Origin: Sipunculus nudus
Lineage: Eukaryota; Annelida; Sipuncula; Golfingiida; Sipunculidae
Assembly: GCA_026874595.1 (NCBI GenBank)
Contig: CM049321.1
Location: 46,803,797 to 46,867,796 of the forward strand
Direction of reading: 5' to 3'
DNA length: 64,000 nt
The notes below the pieces were generated by a model. The model had not been told where the DNA came from. It searched no databases and was given only the letters and a program-made list of their open reading frames with translations. This document shows, piece by piece, positions 17,220 through 30,200 of the stretch; the first letter of the stretch is position 1, and the number at the start of each line of letters is the position of its first letter. A program made the translations under genes and the position numbers.

Positions 17220-18669
17220 TTTTATACAGTCATGCTGAGAAACAGGCCTTCTTTGGAAACAGATCCAAATGAAAATGAGATAACTAATATGTTTAATTCA
17301 AAACCCTTGCACAAAGTGTGTTTTGTAAAAATGTACATTATACAATAAATATATTGTAACTTAGCTGGACTAAGACTATTTTTATCGTTACTTGGACATT
17401 GATATACAATATGAAGTAAAGATAAATTGGTAATGTTATTTTCCTATTGACTATTAATTGCCAGTGTATCCTGGAAATTCAGCGGAGCCTTGCCATACCT
17501 TTCCAATGACGCATTGGACCCCTGTGTAACACACAACCCCGTACCAGATTTACAATTGATTAAAAAGACATCAATAAAACAGTAAACTAAGGCCAGCTCA
17601 AGAAGAGCAAGACTGCACAATCCCAGTTGACACGGAGGCCATTTTAACTATTTCGATACATGATAGAAAGTTTAGGTAGGTTTCCACGAGGGTTCTACTG
17701 AGTCCTATTACAATGGTCGTTGGACAATGTGTATTGTTCCTGCTGAGCTCCTTGCTTTAACGCGAGAATTGTTTCTTAGGTTCTTTTGATCTTTTGTAGA
17801 TATATTTTTAAGTTCAGCCTTTTGTCGTCTGCGTATAATAATCTAGTTGCTGGAATCAGAACCAGAGCTCCACGCGATCTTCTATTGTCCATTGCTGCCA
17901 ATGCTCGCGTGTCTTTCATATCCTTATATTACCGGCACAAGTCAAAAGTTTACTGGTAACCGCGCATACAAAATAAAATCACGTAGCAAAACCATTCGCA
18001 TGCAGTGGAGTCTATAAAAACTGATTTATTAATAAGGTGGATTAACTCATAATTCACAACATATATTCATCATATTTCTGGTATTTTGTTGAGCAAGCTT
18101 TTAGAATTGAATAAACTGATGTATTTATGACGTCTTTGGAGCTTATAATCTAGTGTATACTCGGATCAAATGTTCCCTATATCCTCTAGTTTTATATTGA
18201 TATTTAACTCCAACGGAAACAAAAGGATATTTACCCCTTAGACAGAGCTTCTGTACATTGTAGTATAAAAAACTAATACTAGGTCTTCACGTTTTTGCAT
18301 TGAAAGTTGTATTTATATGGAAAGTTTGAATTAATATTAATATAACAACCATCATGCTGGCATCCCTTAATTATTTTGATGTTCTTAGGCACTAAGTGCA
18401 GACGGATGACAATAATAAAAAGGGGGCCAACTGAAGAGTGCTTAAAATGAAATATAACATTGTGTTATTTACCTTAGAGTTGTTACTAGATGGATAGATT
18501 ATCGCCATCCTGGTAGTAAACCCAGTCCAGTCTTGATATGGTAATTTGCCAATATAACTTACATATCTTCGTTTAAAATAATAACCGTGAGAAAACAGCT
18601 AAGTTTCAAAAGACCGTAAGTAGGTAACTTCCGCAGATGAAGTTAAATATGCTATTATTTATGGCCTTA
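17220..18669. other. Non-coding end of copy A
   Basis: No exon or recognisable RNA found. Short hydrophobic reading frames at 17712 and 18448 lose their ATG in copy B, which argues against conserved signal-peptide exons here. Confidence 0.5.
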
Positions 18670-19546
18670 AACACAATTCATAAGTTCTTTGTTGTTAAGG
18701 AAAACAAAACCTAACGCATTCCTTTGTTAAAATAGAAAAAAAAGGACGCTGCTCTCCATTTCCCCCATGTTCTTCGAAAAATGAGGAAATATATTTTTAT
18801 AAGCTGTGTTACAGTGACCTTCTTGTAAATAATTATTTTTAAATAAAATCACGTTTGCTGTGTCAGTTTTTAAAGCGCTTACTGTGTCAATTGTACCGGA
18901 TTTGCTTAGATATCTGAAAAGGCACACTCTTCTTACAAACAGTTTTGTTTTATATCAATCGATTATTTCCTGTGCAAGTAAAGTACAAGTAAGTTCAAAA
19001 TATGCCGAATAAAATGTATTTTCTTTCGGGTTCCCTTGCATTGTTTATGCTGATGGCCCAAGGGTGGCGGGTTTCCGAGACAGCCGAACGTAGCTATATG
19101 CAATCATTGACAAAGGAATGACGCCAAGACAAAAAAAAATATTATTCAGTTGATCTAATCTTGATTATTTTGTGCAAATAAACTATAAGCTATATTTATC
19201 CCAATATCCAACAGGTAAAAACTCAAGTAAAACTGTTACAAGTAAAATCATAAAAATCGTAGTAAAATGAATTTCTTTTGGGCTCCTTATGCTGTTTATG
19301 CTGATTGCTCATGATTGGCGCCTTTACATTGACATTTTGTTGCACATGCCCTTTTGCTAAAGTTTCATGATTCCTAAATTTCAAAAGCCCTCTTCTTGCA
19401 GCCGATTTTTTTTTTCAATCTTTGTCGGTAAACACACAAGTCAATAAACATCAATCAGATTTATCTAGCTTTATTTATGGATAGCTAAAATCAGTCAAGT
19501 GCTGTTTGTTTACTGGACATATTTTCAAGATAATGATTCTCTTCAG

Positions 19547-19585
19547 GTCCTCCTTCCTTCATACCAGGCCCGAAGACTAATCAAG
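19547..19585 (+). CDS. Pro-rich microexon S1 (39 nt)
   Basis: Acceptor ATTCTCTTCAG, donor AAG/GTAAGT. In phase 1 it reads GPPSFIPGPKTNQ. It is the most upstream exon found in the spacer; a signal-peptide exon should lie further upstream but was not identified. Confidence 0.6.
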
Positions 19586-20192
19586 GTAAGTAGTATTTCG
19601 CATATAAAAAAAATCATAAACGAAAAAGGAGTCCACAATTTCTCAATTGTTAAGCAAGCAAAACGAAGTGCATTCCTTTAATAAAATAAAATGGGCAGTT
19701 ATTTTTTTAACTCTAAACTTCGATCAGTTGTTGTGCCAAGATTTAAAGCGCTTGATTTGTTTAAGTGGATCGGATTCGCTGCAAGTGTACGTCTAGATAA
19801 TGTATATTTTGATACAATATTAAAACCAGTTATCTTGACACATGCAGGCACGTATTACTGGAAGGGACTATCACATTTTTGTTGGAACAATGTTATAAAC
19901 TTGTATTTTTTTACCAATAATTTTAATAACAGTTAACAATCGTATCGGCTTTGAAATCCGAATAGGAACATTTCATCCCGAATATATGGTAAAAATCTAT
20001 ATACGAAAAAAATCATTTTGCTAAAGTTTCTTGATCCCTCAGTGTGTAATGCTTTTCTTCTTGTAGTCAGGTGTTTTTCAATCTTTTTTAATATATAAAT
20101 CAATAAACTCTACATCAACCAGATTCATGGAGCTTAATTTATGATAAGGTAAAAATATGTCATTTGCTCTTTGTTTACTGAATCATCTTTAG

Positions 20193-20231
20193 GTCCTCCT
20201 TTATCCATACCAGCACCAAAGACTGATCAAG
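20193..20231 (+). CDS. Pro-rich microexon S2 (39 nt)
   Basis: Reads GPPLSIPAPKTDQ in phase 1. Acceptor CATCTTTAG; the donor AAG/GTTATT is weak, so this exon may be dead or rarely used. Confidence 0.5.
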
Positions 20232-21596
20232 GTTATTCTTCTCTCGCATGTTGAAACAAACTGCCAAAACGAAAAGGAGTCTATAATTTATCAGTTTAAT
20301 TCTTTATTCCCAATTATTGCAAAATACCAAATAATCTGATGATTTATTAATCCTTTATTAAAAGAACAATACAACCAGAATATTAATCCCTTAAAATGCT
20401 ACAAATTATATATGGCTTGAGCACAATGCAACAGTTCTTTGTTTTACAATAAGCAAAATGTAGGGCATTCCTTTGTTAAAAATAAAAAAGACACTAGAAG
20501 TTCTCCCATGTTCCTCGAAATATAACGCCCTCTTATTTTAGTCTATATTTCAGTGCGGTTCATGCATTATTTTTTAATTCTAAGCTCCGATCGATTCTTG
20601 TGCCAAGTTTAAAGGCTTGAATGAATTTTTATTTCTAAAGTCTTCGCGGATGGAAATGTGGAAAACACGGTTAACTGTGTATTGGTATCTTGATTAAATG
20701 TCTCGTGCGAAATCGGTGAAAGGACAAGAAATATCAATGTTTGACTTAGACAGACGGCGATAAAGACCCAACAAGTACCGGCCAGATAAATTATATCATC
20801 ATACTTGTTTATCTGAGCTGCTGTGTTCACTGATACTGGAAGGCAAAGTAACAATTTTAGTTGGAGCAGTGTTGTAAAATATGTAATGATATGCTTTGTA
20901 AATTATTCAATTACTTTTTGCACTCTTTGTACTGTTTATGCGGATGGTCTATGATTTGCGTCTTTCCGAGACCGCCGAACAGTATGTTGTTTCATAAATA
21001 AGACTTTCTTCAATGTCTTTGGACCCTAGTGTTTTTGACAAGGCAATAGTAATGCCAGAAAAAAAAATTCATGACTTTATTGAATAATATCATCCGTTGA
21101 AATGCATGTTTATTCTTCTGTCTCCGCTGATGGAAATGTGGCAATCATTGTAGACTGTTTTATGATGTTCTGGACTAATTGTCTTATGCCAATCAGTGCT
21201 AGGACAAAACACTATGTCTCACTTAGGCGGACGGCGGAATAGACTCTTCAAGTACAGGGGAAGATAAAATATATCATCATATTGTTTCAAATCAATTATT
21301 CGAACTCATATGACCACATATTACTGGAAGGCAATGTATCAAATCTTGGTTGGAACGATGTTATAAATTTTATTGATTTTTACTGATTCTTTTATCAACA
21401 GTATGGAATGGGGTTAGCTGTGTTATCCGAAAAACGTACATTGGAATGTTATCTTTGTTATAACAAAAGCTATATACGAATATACAATTTTGATCAGTTT
21501 AACGAATCCTCAATAGTACATGCTTTTCTATCTTGAAAAAAAAATAATGTACTCCTTGTTTATCATGTACTCCTTTTAAAGATGACGATTTTTCAG

Positions 21597-21632
21597 GTCT
21601 TCCATCCAAACCGGCATGGAAAACTTATACAG
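21597..21632 (+). CDS. Pro-rich microexon S3 (36 nt)
   Basis: Reads GLPSKPAWKTYT in phase 1. Acceptor GATTTTTCAG, donor ACAG/GTAAGT, both strong. One residue shorter than S1 and S2. Confidence 0.6.
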
Positions 21633-22123
21633 GTAAGTCTTCTCTCACATGTATACATTTAAATCATAAACAAAAAGAGAGTCCATATTTTCTCAAATGT
21701 GCCCTTTACTCAAAGTCAACGCACATTACAAAATTATCTGATGATGAACTATTGCTATGTCAATAGAACAATACTATACTTATATCAATCCCTTCAAATA
21801 TTGGGTAAGCAGCAGTGGTTTGTTCTTCAGCAAGGAAAAATTAAGCACAATAATTTATTTAATTGATAAATAAAAATACTTTCGAAATTCAACACGCTCT
21901 CTGAAATACGATAAGCTTTATACGAAGATACTATTTTGATAAGTTTCACGAAAATCAACACTTAATGCTTTTCTCTCTTGTACTCCGATTTTATTTTTAT
22001 ATTTATTTTTCTGGTAAATATATAATTCAACAAACTCAGACTTATGGAGCTTTTTCTAGGTTAGGTTAAAATGTTATATACTGTTTTTTATTGGTAATTT
22101 TTTAAGATAAAAATTTTCTTCAG

Positions 22124-22141
22124 GTCTACCATCGCTACCAG
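22124..22141 (+). CDS. Pro-rich microexon S4 (18 nt)
   Basis: Acceptor AATTTTCTTCAG, donor CCAG/GTAAGT. The 18-nt exon reads GLPSLP in phase 1, six codons. It recurs almost exactly at 23612 and 26038, which supports it being a unit. Confidence 0.6.
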
Positions 22142-23075
22142 GTAAGTCTTTTCTCGCATGTATAAACAAATATCATAATCGAAAAAGAGGCCCTAATTTA
22201 TTAATTCCCTTTTCTCACAGTAAACGCAAATTACAAAATCATCTGATGGCGAACTATTCCTATGTCAATAGAATAATACTATACTTAAATCATCCCTTAA
22301 AATAGTTATAATTATTAATGACTTAAAAAACAATTCAGCACTGCTTTGTTCTTCAGCAAGAAAAACGAAGCCAATTAATTTATTTAATTGATAAAGAAAT
22401 CTACTTTCGAAATTCTACACGCTCTTCAAAATACCAAAAGCTGTATACGAATATACTATTTTGATAAGGTTAACGAATGGTCAATAGTAACTGACCACAT
22501 GTGTAATATTTTATCCTATAGGCCGCATGATTTTTTTGCGATTAATATTTCAGGAATTTTTTTAAAAGTAAAATCTTTACAAGTTTACATTGTAAAATCT
22601 TTGAAAAATGTTTATTAACGTATCGGGCTCTTTCTTCTGTTTCTGCTGATGGCTCGTGATTGGCGTTTTTCCCAGACAGCCGAGCGGGATGTTCTTTCGT
22701 AAAAAGACATTCCATGCCCGAATGCTTTTGACAAAGCAATATCGATGTCACAAAAACATCTCATACTTGATTAAAATAAATGATCTTAACTCCTGCGGGC
22801 ACTGGTACTGGAAGGCAACATAAACATTTTTGGAGTAGTGTTATATAATTTTATTTTTTAATTATTATTTTTACAACAGTGGGCAATCGGATTAGCTGTG
22901 TAATCCTAACAAGATACATTTTAATGCCAACTTTGTTAAAACAAAAGCTATATACGAACATACCATGTTAATAAGGTTAACGAATCTTCAATAGTAAATG
23001 CTTTTCCATCTGAAAAAAAATATATCATGTACTCCTGTTTACTGGGCATGTTTCAAAGATGACGATTTTCTTCAG

Positions 23076-23111
23076 GTCTTCCATCCAAACCAGCACCGAA
23101 GCCTGATCAAG
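23076..23111 (+). CDS. Pro-rich microexon S5 (36 nt)
   Basis: Reads GLPSKPAPKPDQ in phase 1, the clearest Pro-rich unit. Acceptor GATTTTCTTCAG, donor AAG/GTAAGT. Confidence 0.65.
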
Positions 23112-23611
23112 GTAAGTCTTCTCTCGCATGTATAAACTTAAATCATCAACAAAAAGAGGCCATAGTTTCTCAAATGTGCCCTTTACTCACAGTTAACGCA
23201 CATTACAAACTGATATGATCATGAAATATTGCTATGTCAATAGAACAATACTATACTAATATCAATCCCTTAAAATATTGGTAATTATTTATGACTTTAA
23301 CTGCAGTGCAGCAGTACTTTGTTGTTCAGCAAGAAAAACGAAGCGCATTAATTGTAAAAAGGAAACTACTTTCGAAATTCAACACGTTCTTCGAAATACC
23401 AAAAGCTATATACGAAGATACATTTTGACAGGTTTCACGAAACCTTAACAGTAAATGCTTTTTAACTTGTAGTCAGATTTTATCTATTTTTTGCTAAATG
23501 TATAATTCAACAATCTCTATTAGACTGATGGAGCTTTTTTATAGTAAGGTAAAAATATATCCTGTACGTTTTGTTTACTGGTCATGTTTTAAAGATAACA
23601 CTTTTCTTCAG

Positions 23612-23629
23612 GTCTTCCATCGCTACCAG
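23612..23629 (+). CDS. Pro-rich microexon S6 (18 nt)
   Basis: Reads GLPSLP in phase 1. Acceptor CTTTTCTTCAG, donor CCAG/GTAAGT. Confidence 0.6.
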
Positions 23630-26037
23630 GTAAGTCATCTCTCGCAAGTTAAACAAATGTCATTAACGAAAATAAGAGTCAAACATTTCTCAATTGTTTC
23701 CTTTACTCACAGTAAAAGCAATTTAAACAATCATCTTATGATAAATTATATCTATATCAATAGAACAATATTATACAAATATACTTCAATCAAAATAATA
23801 CCAGTCATTTATGAATAAAATAAATCTTGCAGGACTTCGCTGTTAGACAAGGAAAACGAAGCGCATTCCTTTATTAAATTCAAGAGGAAAACTACTCCAA
23901 CATTCAGCACAATTGACGGATCCGCAAATTTTTTATTAAAGTGCACTTCATGCGAATTATTTTATTTTGCATTATAAATTTGATCGATTGCTGTACCAAG
24001 TTTAAAGTGGTTAACTGTTCAACTGTAGCACATTCGCATTCTAAAAAAAATAATAAACACTCTTTTCATTGTGCACTCTTTTGATTCGTATGCATGGTTT
24101 AATTACCGTGCAGGGTCGTAGTTATATTAACCACCAACTAAAGAATGAAGCCAACACAAATTATAATTTGGTTGATATGATCTTGATCTCAAATTTTCTT
24201 TGCAATATGTACTGACCACATAAGCTATATTTAATCCTGGGAGCCGTGTTCGCATGTTTTTCTTCGCGATTAATCATTTTAAAAATTTCTTCACAGGTAG
24301 AATCTTTAAACGTTTGCCTTGTAAAATTGTTGTAAAATGTTTATTTACATATTGGGCTCCTTGTGCTCCTAATACAGATGGCCCGTAATTGACGTGTTTC
24401 CGAGACGGTCCCACAGTATGTGGATTCATATAAAAAGCCATGTCGATGGATCTGAATGCTTTTAACAAGGCAATAGTGATGTCACAAAAACATCTAATAG
24501 ACCTGTCATTCATGACTCTATTTAATTATGTCATCAGTTGAAAGGCATGCTATTTCTTCAGTCTCCGCTGATTGAAATGTGGCAAACATTGTGAACTGTT
24601 TTGTTATGTTCAGGACTAATTGTCTCATGCTTATCAGTGCAAAAAACACTGTATATCATTAAGGTAGACGGCGGAAAACACCCTGAAAGTTTAGGGGACG
24701 ATAATTTATATCATCATATTGTTTAAAATCAATTATCCAAACTTATGTGGGCACGTATAATTGGATAGCACTATAACAAATTTTGTTGGAGCAGTTTTAT
24801 AAAATTTTGCTTTTTTTGCCGATATTTGTAGGAACATTGAGCAATCGGATTAGCCGTGCAATCCAAACAAAATACATTTAATGCTGTATATTTTAACAAG
24901 AGCTATATACAATCACGCCAATTTGATAATTTTTTCATCTGTAGCAGATTCGCATGGCCTTTATTTAAATAAACTCATTTTTCATTCTGTACTCTTTTGA
25001 TTAAACATGCATGGTTTATTTATCGTGCAGGCACGTGGTTAAATTAACCACCAACATAAGGATGGAGCCAGCACAAATTATTATTTGTTTTATATATTTT
25101 TTATTTCGTGTTCTTTGTGCAATATGAACTGACCACATAAGATATATTCAATCCTAGATTCGGTGTCGGCATGTTAGTTTCGCAATCAGTCATTCAACAA
25201 TTTTCTACACAGGTAAAAGCTTTACAAAATTGCTTTATAAAAGTGTTGTAAATTGATAATTTACTTTATGGGCTTCTTGTGCTCTTTATACTGAAGGCCC
25301 ATGATTGGCGACTTTCCGAGACAGCCGAACAGCATGTTGTTTCATATAAACAAAAGTCCATTTCTATGGGTCCGAGGGCCCTTCACAAGGCAATAGTGAT
25401 GTCACAGAAACATCTCATCGACCTGGTATTCATGACTCTATTGAATGATGCCTTCAACTGAAATGCATTTTTTTTCATAAGTCCCCGCTGATTGATATGT
25501 GGCTTACATTCTAAATTTTATAGATATTCTCTGGATGAATTGTCTCAAGCGAATCAGTACAAAGACAAAAAATAGTGTATTCCACTTAGGTAGAAGGCAG
25601 AAGAGACCCTGCAACCTCAGGGGAAGATATTTTATATCATCATATTGTTCAAAATTAATTATCCGAAAGTATGTGGGCACGTATTACTGGAAGGCAATAT
25701 AACAATTTATTGTAGCAGTGTTATAAGATTTCATTTTTTTACCGATACTAAGAACAGTGCGCAATCGGATTAGCTGTGTAATCCAAACGAGGTATATCCT
25801 GATGCTGTATATTTTAATAAACGTATATAGGAACACGCCATTTGTATAAGTTTTACGAATCCTCAAAAGTAAATGCTTTTTACCTTGTAGTCAGGTTTTG
25901 TTTAATCTTTCTTTAAACATATAATTCAGCAAACGTTATCTCATTCAGAGTTATGGAGTTTTTTTTATGGTTAGGTAAAAATAAGTAATGTACTTTTTGT
26001 TTACTGGTTATGTTTTAAAGATAACCATTTTCTTCAG

Positions 26038-26055
26038 GTCTTCCATCGCTACCAG
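26038..26055 (+). CDS. Pro-rich microexon S7 (18 nt)
   Basis: Reads GLPSLP in phase 1. Acceptor ATTTTCTTCAG, donor CCAG/GTATGT. It is the last Pro-rich exon; the following intron changes into the sequence type of the Thr-rich array. Confidence 0.6.
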
Positions 26056-26495
26056 GTATGTCTTCAATCCTCATCTGTTTGCAATTTATTTGATACCCTT
26101 GTATGATTGTATAATGCATTTTAGAATGAAGTGAATGAAATACTCAAATCTTATAGGAATTTCAAGTCAGCCTAATTTTAAGCAGGTAGCAACAGAATTA
26201 TTATTGCGCTACAATTAATAACTGCAAGATAACGAATATGCTTTTCAACTGCTGTCTGTTTCCGACATTTTTAACAGCATTTTATCGTCACCGTTTCTAA
26301 TGAATAACAATTATATCAATTTGCTTTTTTTCCTGTAATTTTTTAGTCCCAGGGGTATTGTTCTTATGTGAATATATCGAGAGAATGAGTTAACGCAATA
26401 ATAAATGCAAATTATTCCGAAGCAAATTATATCAATGAATTACAAGTAGGTTGTTTTACATGTATTACCCACTTCACTCTTTTCATTCTTATCAC

Positions 26496-26534
26496 AGCCA
26501 GCGACAACCGTATACTCCAATACAACTGAACAAG
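26496..26534 (+). pseudogene. Stalk microexon S8 with broken acceptor
   Basis: The body is that of a stalk unit and the donor AAG/GTAGGC is present, but the acceptor is TATCAC instead of TATCAG. An AG two bases further in (ACAG/CCAGC) would give 37 nt and shift the frame to a stop. This is a different acceptor mutation from the one at 3491-3493. Confidence 0.6.
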
Positions 26535-26763
26535 GTAGGCTGTCGCTTCGGCATTTTAGCAGAAGGTATAAAACACTTACCCTCAAACAATGTATATTCT
26601 GTCTTCAACCATGCAAAATATTATTCCTAAACAATTATACCGCCTAGTGGTGATATTAACGCAAACGAACCAGTAAATGTAAATATTGCGAAGCGTGCAT
26701 TTTTTTATATTTACATTGTCGTTTTATATGTATAACTTCTGTTTCTATTTTGATTATAATCAG

Positions 26764-26802
26764 AGCAAAGAACAACCGTATACGGCGATACAACTGAACA
26801 AA
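26764..26802 (+). CDS. Stalk microexon S9 (39 nt)
   Basis: Reads EQRTTVYGDTTEQ in phase 1. Acceptor GATTATAATCAG. The last exon base is A instead of G (AAA/GTAAAT), which weakens the donor and would turn the next junction Glu into Lys. Confidence 0.6.
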
Positions 26803-27201
26803 GTAAATTCTACCTCCAGTATTTAAGCAGGCGTTGTAAAACAATTAGCCTCAAACAATTTCTCATCTGTTTGCATAGGATTGAATTGATGTTACTTATT
26901 TGATACCCTATGAATCTTTTCTAACAAAGTTTACAATTATGTGAATGAAATGTTCAAATAATATAACAATTTCAAGTCAGCAGAACTTTCAGGAGGTATC
27001 ACTAGAATATGTTTTGGAATATGATAATAATGACTAACACTAGGCAAATTATTGTCCATAAGAAAATCTTATTCTGATGATGAAAGCGGAAACGCAATAG
27101 TTAATGAAAATAAATGTGAAGCATGTAATAAAAATTTGTAACAATTAGATTGATGTCTTATATCTATAATTTGTTTGTTTTCCCATCTTAATTCTAATCA
27201 G

Positions 27202-30200
27202 AGCCAAGTACATCCGTATTCTCCCATACAACTGAACAAGGTAAATTGTACCTCCTACATCTTAGCAGAACTTATAATACATTTTGCCTTGAACAATCCT
27301 CGTCTGTTTGCGATTTATTTGACACCCTTGTATGATAAAATATTATAATTTACAATGAAGTGAATGAAATGCTCAAATCATATAAGAATGTCAAGTGAGC
27401 ACAATTTTAAGCAGGTAGCAACAGGATACTTATTGCACTACATTTAATAATGGCAAGAAAAAGACTTTGCCTTTCAACTGCAATTAATTTCCCATAGTTT
27501 TTGTTTAATATTACCCTTTCTAATAAATAACAATAACATCAATTTGCTTTTTCTTTCCTGCAAATTTTTACAAGTAGTTTCTTTTACATGTATTAGCTAC
27601 TTAACTCTTTTGATTCTTTTCAGAGCCAACGACAACAGTATACTCCGGTACACTGCAAACGCTTCAGTAAAAGTAAATGTTGTGAAGCGTGCTATAGTTT
27701 TTCATTAGATTTTTGTTAGGTAAATTGAACCTTCAGCATTTTAGCACACGTTATAAAACACTTATCCTCAAACAATTCCTCCTCTGTATGCAAAAGATCG
27801 AATTTATTTAAATTATTTCATATTTCAAATGATACATCAATTTCAGGTTAGCAGAACTTTCAGGAGGTATTATTAGAACATGTTTTGAACATGATAATAA
27901 TGACTAAAAATATGCAAATTTTTGTCCATAAAAAAATGTTATTTTGATGATAATAGGGAAAACCCAATAGTAAATGTAAACATTTGTGAAGAATGTTATA
28001 AAAAATGGTTATTATTGGATTGTTGTTCTGTATGAATATTTTATTTGTTTTATCATCTTAATTCTAATCAGAGCCAAGTACAACCGTATACTCCGATACA
28101 ACTGAACAAGGTATAATTTACCTCCTGCATTTAATTAGAACTTATTATACAATTGGCCTCAAACAATCCTTATTTGTTCGTAATTTTATTTGATATCCTG
28201 GTATGATAATATATTACACTTTTCAATGAAATGAATGAATTGCCATAATCATATAAGAATCTCAAGTAAGCACAATTTTAAGCAGTTAGCAACAGAATAA
28301 CTATTTCACTACATTTAATAACGGCAAGATAAAGACTATGCTTTTCAACTGGAGTTAATCTGTCAGTTTTTTATCAGCAATTTATCATCTTTGTTTAATG
28401 TTGCCCTTTCTACTGGATAACAATTATATAAATTTGTTCTTTTTTCTACAGATTTTTTTAGTACAATTATAAATGATTACAAATGACCATGATGACTGCA
28501 GTTTATTTGCCGTAATGTTTCTTTACAGTCAAATTAATTGTTGTTTTCTAAGAACTTTTTTCATAATTTTAAAAGTTACAATTTCTGAAGAATATGAGAA
28601 TTATATAAATTTGGCCGCTTGGCCTTTCTAAAAAATGATATAATTATTATTAAAACAACAAATATAACGCCTAGTGCTGATATTAACGCTAACGCATTAG
28701 TAAATGTAAATATTGCGAAGCGTACTATATTTTTTATATTTACATTGTCGTTTTACACGTATAACTTCCTTTTCTATTTCTTTCTAATCAGAGCAAAGGA
28801 CAACCGTATACCCTGATACAACTGAACAAGGTAAATTGTACCTCCAGCATTTTATAAAACATTATAGAACACTTAGCCGCAAACAATATCTCATCTGTTT
28901 GCCTAGAATCGAAATATGTGTAACTTAATTTATTCCCTGGTACTCTTTTATAACAAAGTTTACAATTATGTTATTGGAATGTCCAGATGAAATATAAATT
29001 CAAGAAAGCAGAACTTTCAAGATGTATCACAGACAATTTTCCATAAGAAAATATAATTTTTATGATGTTAAGCCAATAGTAAATGGAAATTATTGCTCAG
29101 AATGTTAGAGAAAATTGTTAAAACTGGATTGTTGTTTTATATGTATAACCTGTCTGTGTTTTTTAATTTTGATTCTAATCAGAGCCAAGTACAACTGTGT
29201 ACTCCGATACAACTGAACAAGGTATATTGTACCTCCTGCATTTTGACAGAACTGAAAATACATTTGACCTTAAACAATCCATATTTGTTCGTAATGTTAT
29301 TTTATATCATGGTATGACAATATATTACATTTTGCAATGAAGAGAATAAAAAGCTTTAATCATAAAAGAATTTAAAGTAAGCACATTTTTGAGAAGGTAG
29401 CAACAGAATAACTTATCCACTACATTTATTAATCGCAAGCTATAGACTATGTTTTCAACTTCAGTTAATTTGACACATTTTTTTACAGCATTTTATCATA
29501 TTTGTTTAATGTGATTGCCCGTTCTCATGAATAACAATTATATCAATTTGCTCTTTTCTCTGCATTTTTTTAGTCCCAGTATTTATTGTTCTTCGGATAA
29601 TATACCTAGTGAATGTATACACGCACTAGTAAATGTAATTTTTTGCGGAGCATATTTTATCAATGTGTTACAGGTAGGATGTTTTACATGTATTAGCCAC
29701 TTCACTCTTTTGATTCTTATCAGCGCCAACGACAACCGTATTCTCCGATACAACTGAACAAGGTATGTTAGCAAAAGGTATAAAACACTAACCCTCAACC
29801 AATGTCTCATCTGTTTCCACACAATAAACATATAATTCGTCATCAATTGTACCGCCTAGTGGTGATATTAACGCAAGGGCATCAGTAAATGTTAATATTG
29901 CGACGCGTTCTATATTTTTTTAATCAGATTGTTGTTTATATGTTAAATTTCTTTTTCTATTTTAAATCTTATCAGAGCAAAGGACAACCGTATACGCCGA
30001 TACAACTGATCAAGGTACATTGTACCTACAGCATTTTAACAGACGTTATAAAACACTTAGCCTCAAACAATTTCTCATCTGTTTGATTGGATTCAATTAA
30101 TGTAACACATTTCGTACCCTGGAATTCTTTTATAACAGTGTTTGCAATTATGTGAATGAAATGTTTAAATGATCAATCAATTTCAAGTAAGCAGAACTTC

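Larger units (their letters stand above)
1..18669. repeat. Segmental duplication, copy A (left end outside window)
   Basis: This block is repeated in direct orientation at 26953-45234. Position 1 matches 26953; the match ends at the shared ATGGCCTTA (18661-18669 against 45226-45234), after which the sequences differ. It holds the 3' part of the deaminase-stalk gene and about 7 kb of 3' flank. The left breakpoint is not in the window, so the true unit may be longer. Small indels separate the copies, such as 5 nt near 670 and 43 nt near 2070. Confidence 0.97.
18670..26952. repeat. Single-copy spacer built of repeated intron-exon modules
   Basis: Not duplicated elsewhere in the window, but internally repetitive. 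Modules containing GATTGGCG..TTTCCGAGACAGCCGAAC recur near 19046, 20950, 22650, 24380 and 25300. Modules with TGCTTTTC..CTTGTAGTCAG lie upstream of microexons. It holds all the Pro-rich microexons and merges at its right end (26060 on) into the Thr-rich exon type of the duplicated block. Confidence 0.75.

Noticed and set aside
17712..17760. Short hydrophobic frame resembling a signal peptide (MVVGQCVLFLLSSLL)
   Set aside because: It ends at once in a stop, has no donor, and its ATG is GTG in copy B.
24290..24300. AG directly followed by GT (TTCTTCACAG/GTAGAA; also 19213 and 25210), like recursive splice sites
   Set aside because: They lie in repeated intron modules with poor pyrimidine tracts and diverge between copies (22553 has lost the pattern).
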